A stretch of DNA of 64,000 nucleotides from Coriobacteriaceae bacterium AF08-21 (GTDB lineage Bacteria; Actinomycetota; Coriobacteriia; Coriobacteriales; Coriobacteriaceae), in NCBI GenBank assembly GCA_027687465.1, contig JAQCQR010000008.1, positions 1-64,000 of the forward strand. The letters run 5' to 3'. The notes under the pieces are model-generated. The model had not been told where the DNA came from and made no database searches. It saw only the letters and a program-made list of their open reading frames with translations. Each line of letters starts with the position of its first letter. Position 1 is the stretch's first letter. Below are positions 62,870 through 64,000 of this stretch, in pieces. Position numbers and translations under genes: made by a program.

Positions 62870-63690
62870 AGCGGGCGATCCATCCCATAAAGGCAGATAT
62901 GATGCGTTTGTACAGGATGTTTCCGGCGAAGCTTGGTCTTGCGCTTATGCTGGCGTTCGGCCTTCTCTTCGGTGTCTTTCTAAAAAACGGAACAACGTTG
63001 CTCGCCTTTGGCAATAGCGTTTTTGGGGAGGATATTGGTTTCTTCTGGAATGTAATCGATCCTTCTGCACCCGATGAGTCCCTTGTGCGCAGTGCTTTTG
63101 CCGGCACCTCTCTGTTCGTTCCACTCATCGTTTGCCTGGCGATTTTACAGGAGCACGGCTATGAAGAGGGATACCGAATTTCTTCAGCAAGAGGTCTTAC
63201 CCGCTTTTATGGGGCTCTAGCTCATGCGCTTTCGTCTGCTTTAATAATTGGCGCAGCATATAGTGCGCTTTGCTTTCTTCTGTTTGCAATAGCCATAATA
63301 CGTGGAGGGCATAGCTACGCGCATGGCATGCTGGCTGCATTTTTGCCTGCAATGATAGTCAACACCGTATTGGTGATATCGGTTGCGCTGGAGACGGTGA
63401 CCATCTATCGGATTACAGGCAGCGCTGTATTGAGCGGGGCTGCAATAATAATCGGATTTGTCATGAGCTTGACGCTCTACGGAGCCTTCCTTCAGGCACC
63501 TATACCATCCTTGCGATGGATCTTCTTCCTTCCTGGGCCGTACCTTGGAGTCGGATGCGCCCTTGGGTATAGCGATATGGGGCAACTGGCGCTTCTGGGC
63601 TATGGCGTGGCAGCCAGCTGTTTATCGGTATTGATTTACGCTCTCGTGAGCTTTCGTGCTGGGGGTGTGCTCAATGGCTCGTCAGATTAA
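62866..63690 (+). CDS. ABC-2-type permease subunit
   Basis: 274 aa with six predicted membrane helices (about residues 22-42, 83-101, 126-148, 160-185, 192-215, 240-262). It starts at the ATGA overlap with the ATPase. The layout matches BcrB/LanE-type permeases that export or protect against antimicrobial peptides. A second permease overlaps its 3' end. Substrate inferred from class only. Confidence 0.82.
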   Translation: MKRAIHPIKADMMRLYRMFPAKLGLALMLAFGLLFGVFLKNGTTLLAFGNSVFGEDIGFFWNVIDPSAPDESLVRSAFAGTSLFVPLIVCLAILQEHGYEEGYRISSARGLTRFYGALAHALSSALIIGAAYSALCFLLFAIAIIRGGHSYAHGMLAAFLPAMIVNTVLVISVALETVTIYRITGSAVLSGAAIIIGFVMSLTLYGAFLQAPIPSLRWIFFLPGPYLGVGCALGYSDMGQLALLGYGVAASCLSVLIYALVSFRAGGVLNGSSD

Positions 63691-64000
63691 AAGACTTCTC
63701 CAGTCAGAATTGAAGCATGTGAGCAAATGGGCGTACGCCTTAATCCTGGTAATTTATGCGTGCATGGTGGTATTGCAGCTTAATTCTTTCCCGATGTGGT
63801 TCTGTAGCCTCCGTGAGAACAGCTTCTTGGGCTTTTTCCCAGACCCGACGCTTCGGCTATCGGCAGAGGATGCCCTTCTATTTGGTAATGCAGAGGTTTT
63901 TCGCGGCCTGCTGTTCAACGTGGCTCCGTTGGCTCATGCATTGTTCTTTCCGTTCATCGCGGCTTGCATTGTGCCGCGCTTTGTCAGTTCGGACTTTATT
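63674..64000 (+). CDS. Second ABC permease subunit, truncated by window end
   Basis: The frame opens with ATG at 63674, 17 bp inside the previous gene, and remains open to the last base (109 codons seen). It encodes a basic N-terminus (MARQIKRLLQSELKHVSKW), a first helix (about residues 20-37), and a further hydrophobic segment at about 90-105. It is likely the paralogous partner (LanG-like) of the preceding permease. Confidence 0.75.
   Translation, partial: MARQIKRLLQSELKHVSKWAYALILVIYACMVVLQLNSFPMWFCSLRENSFLGFFPDPTLRLSAEDALLFGNAEVFRGLLFNVAPLAHALFFPFIAACIVPRFVSSDFI

Overview
The window looks like chromosomal DNA of a high-GC, anaerobic, fermentative gut actinobacterium. Gene content (pyruvate formate-lyase, PTS sugar uptake, sucrose/fructan hydrolases, a bile-salt-hydrolase-like enzyme, KDG permease) and protein character best fit Coriobacteriia, most likely Collinsella. 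That assignment is from recognition, not a database search. I saw no rRNA, tRNA, CRISPR array, prophage or intact insertion sequence.

Layout. 1-4.5 kb: DeoR regulator divergent from a class II aldolase, then a HAD phosphatase and an AraC regulator. 4.5-11 kb: a NUDIX-Vsr fusion protein, a BceAB-like ABC system, a GNAT acetyltransferase and DAHP synthase. 11.6-16.3 kb: a MarR regulator with a heterodimeric ABC exporter. 16.5-18.4 kb: an SDR dehydrogenase and KDG permease. 18.9-29.5 kb: central fermentation and sugar use, in which pyruvate formate-lyase is encoded by two genes (catalytic body and separate glycyl-radical domain), followed by a LacI-controlled sucrose/fructan locus (GH32, PTS IIBC, GH32), DegV and the PFL-activating enzyme. 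29.5-32.6 kb: a serine hydrolase remnant, MTA/SAH nucleosidase, EngB, and an AT-richer DUF3990/HTH pair resembling a toxin-antitoxin module. 32.9-38.2 kb: threonine/aspartate-family genes (thrB, thrC, lysC, asd). 38.5-44.4 kb: Ogt, a two-component system, an AIM24-family protein, a ClC channel and a GyrI-like protein. 44.7-49.9 kb: a MacB/FtsX-type ABC system, a small conserved protein and a membrane-bound XRE protein. 50.3-58.4 kb: phosphofructokinase, an Ntn amidase, M18 aminopeptidase, a 2-hydroxyacid dehydrogenase, methionine aminopeptidase, a radical SAM protein and an alpha/beta hydrolase. 58.6-64 kb: a GGDEF-like/REC/HD-GYP protein with an Hpt partner, a DUF2975/XRE pair, and an ABC transporter running off the window end.

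What stands out. (1) The split pyruvate formate-lyase. (2) Several families of nested palindromes fill the gaps between genes. One family keeps two fixed short boxes while its flanking arms differ at each site yet remain self-complementary. Its clear copies lie just after a stop codon, in the sense of that gene. Another shows compensatory stem changes around a constant loop, as a structured RNA would. (3) The NUDIX-Vsr fusion. (4) The DUF3990/HTH pair with a perfect 20-bp palindromic operator region.

Functionally, sugars enter through the PTS and KDG permease, pass through phosphofructokinase and the aldolase, and pyruvate is cleaved by the two-part PFL. The thr/asd/lysC and aro genes supply amino acids.
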